This document shows, piece by piece, positions 6,557-7,472 of a stretch of DNA of 7,472 nucleotides. Source of the stretch: JBBQKI01 sp038326725 (GTDB lineage Bacteria > Bacteroidota > Bacteroidia > Flavobacteriales > Flavobacteriaceae); assembly GCA_038326725.1 (NCBI GenBank), contig JBBQKI010000061.1:1-7472 (forward strand), in the 5' to 3' direction. Position numbers and translations under genes: made by a program. How positions within the stretch are numbered: the stretch's first letter is position 1; the number at the start of each line of letters is the position of its first letter. The notes beneath the pieces were generated by a model that saw nothing but the letters and a program-made list of their open reading frames with translations, had not been told where the DNA came from and did not search any database.

Positions 6557-6618
6557 ATTTATAACAACAAGGTATCACACCGCATTAAACTTCCAGGATG
6601 AGCCGGTGAAAACCATTT

Positions 6619-7472
6619 TTAAACAAACATGGTTACGGGATTTTCGATATACAGCCGCAGGGTTTGTAAAAATTGCGCTCCGGTAGCACCATCCACCGTC
6701 CGATGATCACAAGCCAAGGTTACGGCCATAGTATTCCCCACTACGATTTGCCCCTTTTTAACCACGGGTTTTTCGATAATGGCACCAACGGATAATATGG
6801 CGGAATTAGGCTGGTTAATGATGGAAGTGAATTCTTTTATCCCGAACATCCCCAAGTTTGAAACAGTAAAGGTACTGCCCTCCATTTCCTGTGGACTTAT
6901 TTTTTTTGTGCGCGATTTATCGGCCAGTTCCTTTACAGCCGTTCCGATTTGCGAAAAGCTCATTTGATCCGCAAATTTGAGGACGGGCACCAACAATCCG
7001 TCTTCCACCGCTACTGCAACCCCAATATGTATATGCTTCGCTATTTTGGTAACTTCTCCCGTCCATTGACTATTTACACGCGGGTGTTTGCGCAACGCCA
7101 TGGCGCTAGCCTTAATTATAATATCATTGAAAGAAATTTTGGATCCGCCTGCTTCATTTATTGCAGTCCGGGCTTCGATGGCATTGTCCATATCCAATTC
7201 CACTGTTAAGTAATAATGTGGTGCAGTGAACTTCGATTCGCCCAAACGTTTTGCAATGGTTTTACGCATTTGAGAATTCTTGATATCCTCAAAACGTTCC
7301 TCGCCAAACGGAGTGTAGGTTTGACCTCCGGCCCCGGGCTGATAATTTTCAATATCGCTTTTTACGATACGGCCATTCTCGCCGCTGCCTTTTATTTGTT
7401 TTAAATCAATCCCTTTTTCTTCAGCCAAAACTTTTGCCAAAGGCGAAGCGAAAATTCGGGCATCGCTTGAAG
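6619..7472 (-). CDS. pdhC: Pyruvate dehydrogenase E2, dihydrolipoamide acetyltransferase (5' end outside the window)
   Basis: Core subunit of the pyruvate dehydrogenase complex; transfers the acetyl group from its lipoyl arm to coenzyme A. The reading frame stays open to the right edge, so the start and the lipoyl domain(s) are outside the window; 283 residues are visible. The TTG at 7438-7440 is a leucine codon inside a conserved domain, not a start. Visible residues about 4-40 form the peripheral subunit-binding domain (ARIFASPLAKVLAEEKG ... GSGENGRIVKSDI). After a short Gly/Pro linker comes the acetyltransferase domain, with MRKTIAKRL near its start and the catalytic motif HRTVDG, where His256 and Asp260 are the active-site pair, close to the C-terminus MFV. 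The pattern fits the pyruvate-specific E2 better than 2-oxoglutarate E2, but a branched-chain enzyme is not fully excluded. The SDR gene follows after 62 bases with no clear terminator. Confidence 0.93.
   Translation of the reverse strand, partial: SSDARIFASPLAKVLAEEKGIDLKQIKGSGENGRIVKSDIENYQPGAGGQTYTPFGEERFEDIKNSQMRKTIAKRLGESKFTAPHYYLTVELDMDNAIEARTAINEAGGSKISFNDIIIKASAMALRKHPRVNSQWTGEVTKIAKHIHIGVAVAVEDGLLVPVLKFADQMSFSQIGTAVKELADKSRTKKISPQEMEGSTFTVSNLGMFGIKEFTSIINQPNSAILSVGAIIEKPVVKKGQIVVGNTMAVTLACDHRTVDGATGAQFLQTLRLYIENPVTMFV

Noticed and set aside
6557..6618. Terminator between the E2 gene and the SDR gene (CACCG/CGGTG pairing)
   Set aside because: Five base pairs with a loop of about 25 bases and no T-run; too weak to call.
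7438..7440. TTG at 7440 as an alternative start of the E2 gene
   Set aside because: It encodes a leucine within the subunit-binding domain; upstream codons in the same frame (ARIFASP) match the domain and run off the window.

Overview
The window looks like ordinary chromosomal DNA from a Bacteroidetes bacterium, most likely a member of the Flavobacteriaceae. Four signs point that way: the protein sequences have a flavobacterial character; base composition is moderately AT-rich; no convincing Shine-Dalgarno sequence precedes any visible start codon; and matches to the Bacteroidetes -7 promoter element (TAnnTTTG) occur in two intergenic gaps. The genus cannot be fixed from the sequence alone.

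Layout. Positions 1-2615 are on the plus strand: the 3' part of a PhoA-family alkaline phosphatase, whose start lies left of the window, then an MlaE-like permease and an MlaF-like ATPase. These last two overlap by 4 bases (ATGA) and form one lipid-transport ABC module. Positions 2631-7472 are all on the minus strand. In transcription order (right to left) they are the 3' part of the pyruvate dehydrogenase E2 gene, whose start lies right of the window; a short-chain dehydrogenase; a SprT-like zinc metalloprotein; a 143-base gap holding a nested inverted repeat; mannose-1-phosphate guanylyltransferase; and a DUF389 membrane protein. The two strands converge at 2616-2630, with only 15 bases between stop codons.

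How the genes fit together. Three tight couplings stand out: mlaE/mlaF overlap, the SDR stop is 3 bases from the SprT-like start, and the manC stop directly abuts the DUF389 start. The themes are cell-envelope upkeep (phosphate scavenging, phospholipid transport, GDP-mannose supply) and central carbon metabolism (pyruvate dehydrogenase). Joint regulation across the whole window is not evident. Coding density is high, and no gap exceeds 300 bases. I saw no tRNA, rRNA, CRISPR array, insertion sequence or phage gene.

I did not find a clearly new biological system here. The best leads are the nested palindrome at 5154-5278, the abutting manC-DUF389 pair with an uncharacterised DUF389 C-terminal region, and an Mla permease/ATPase pair with no MCE (MlaD) partner beside it.
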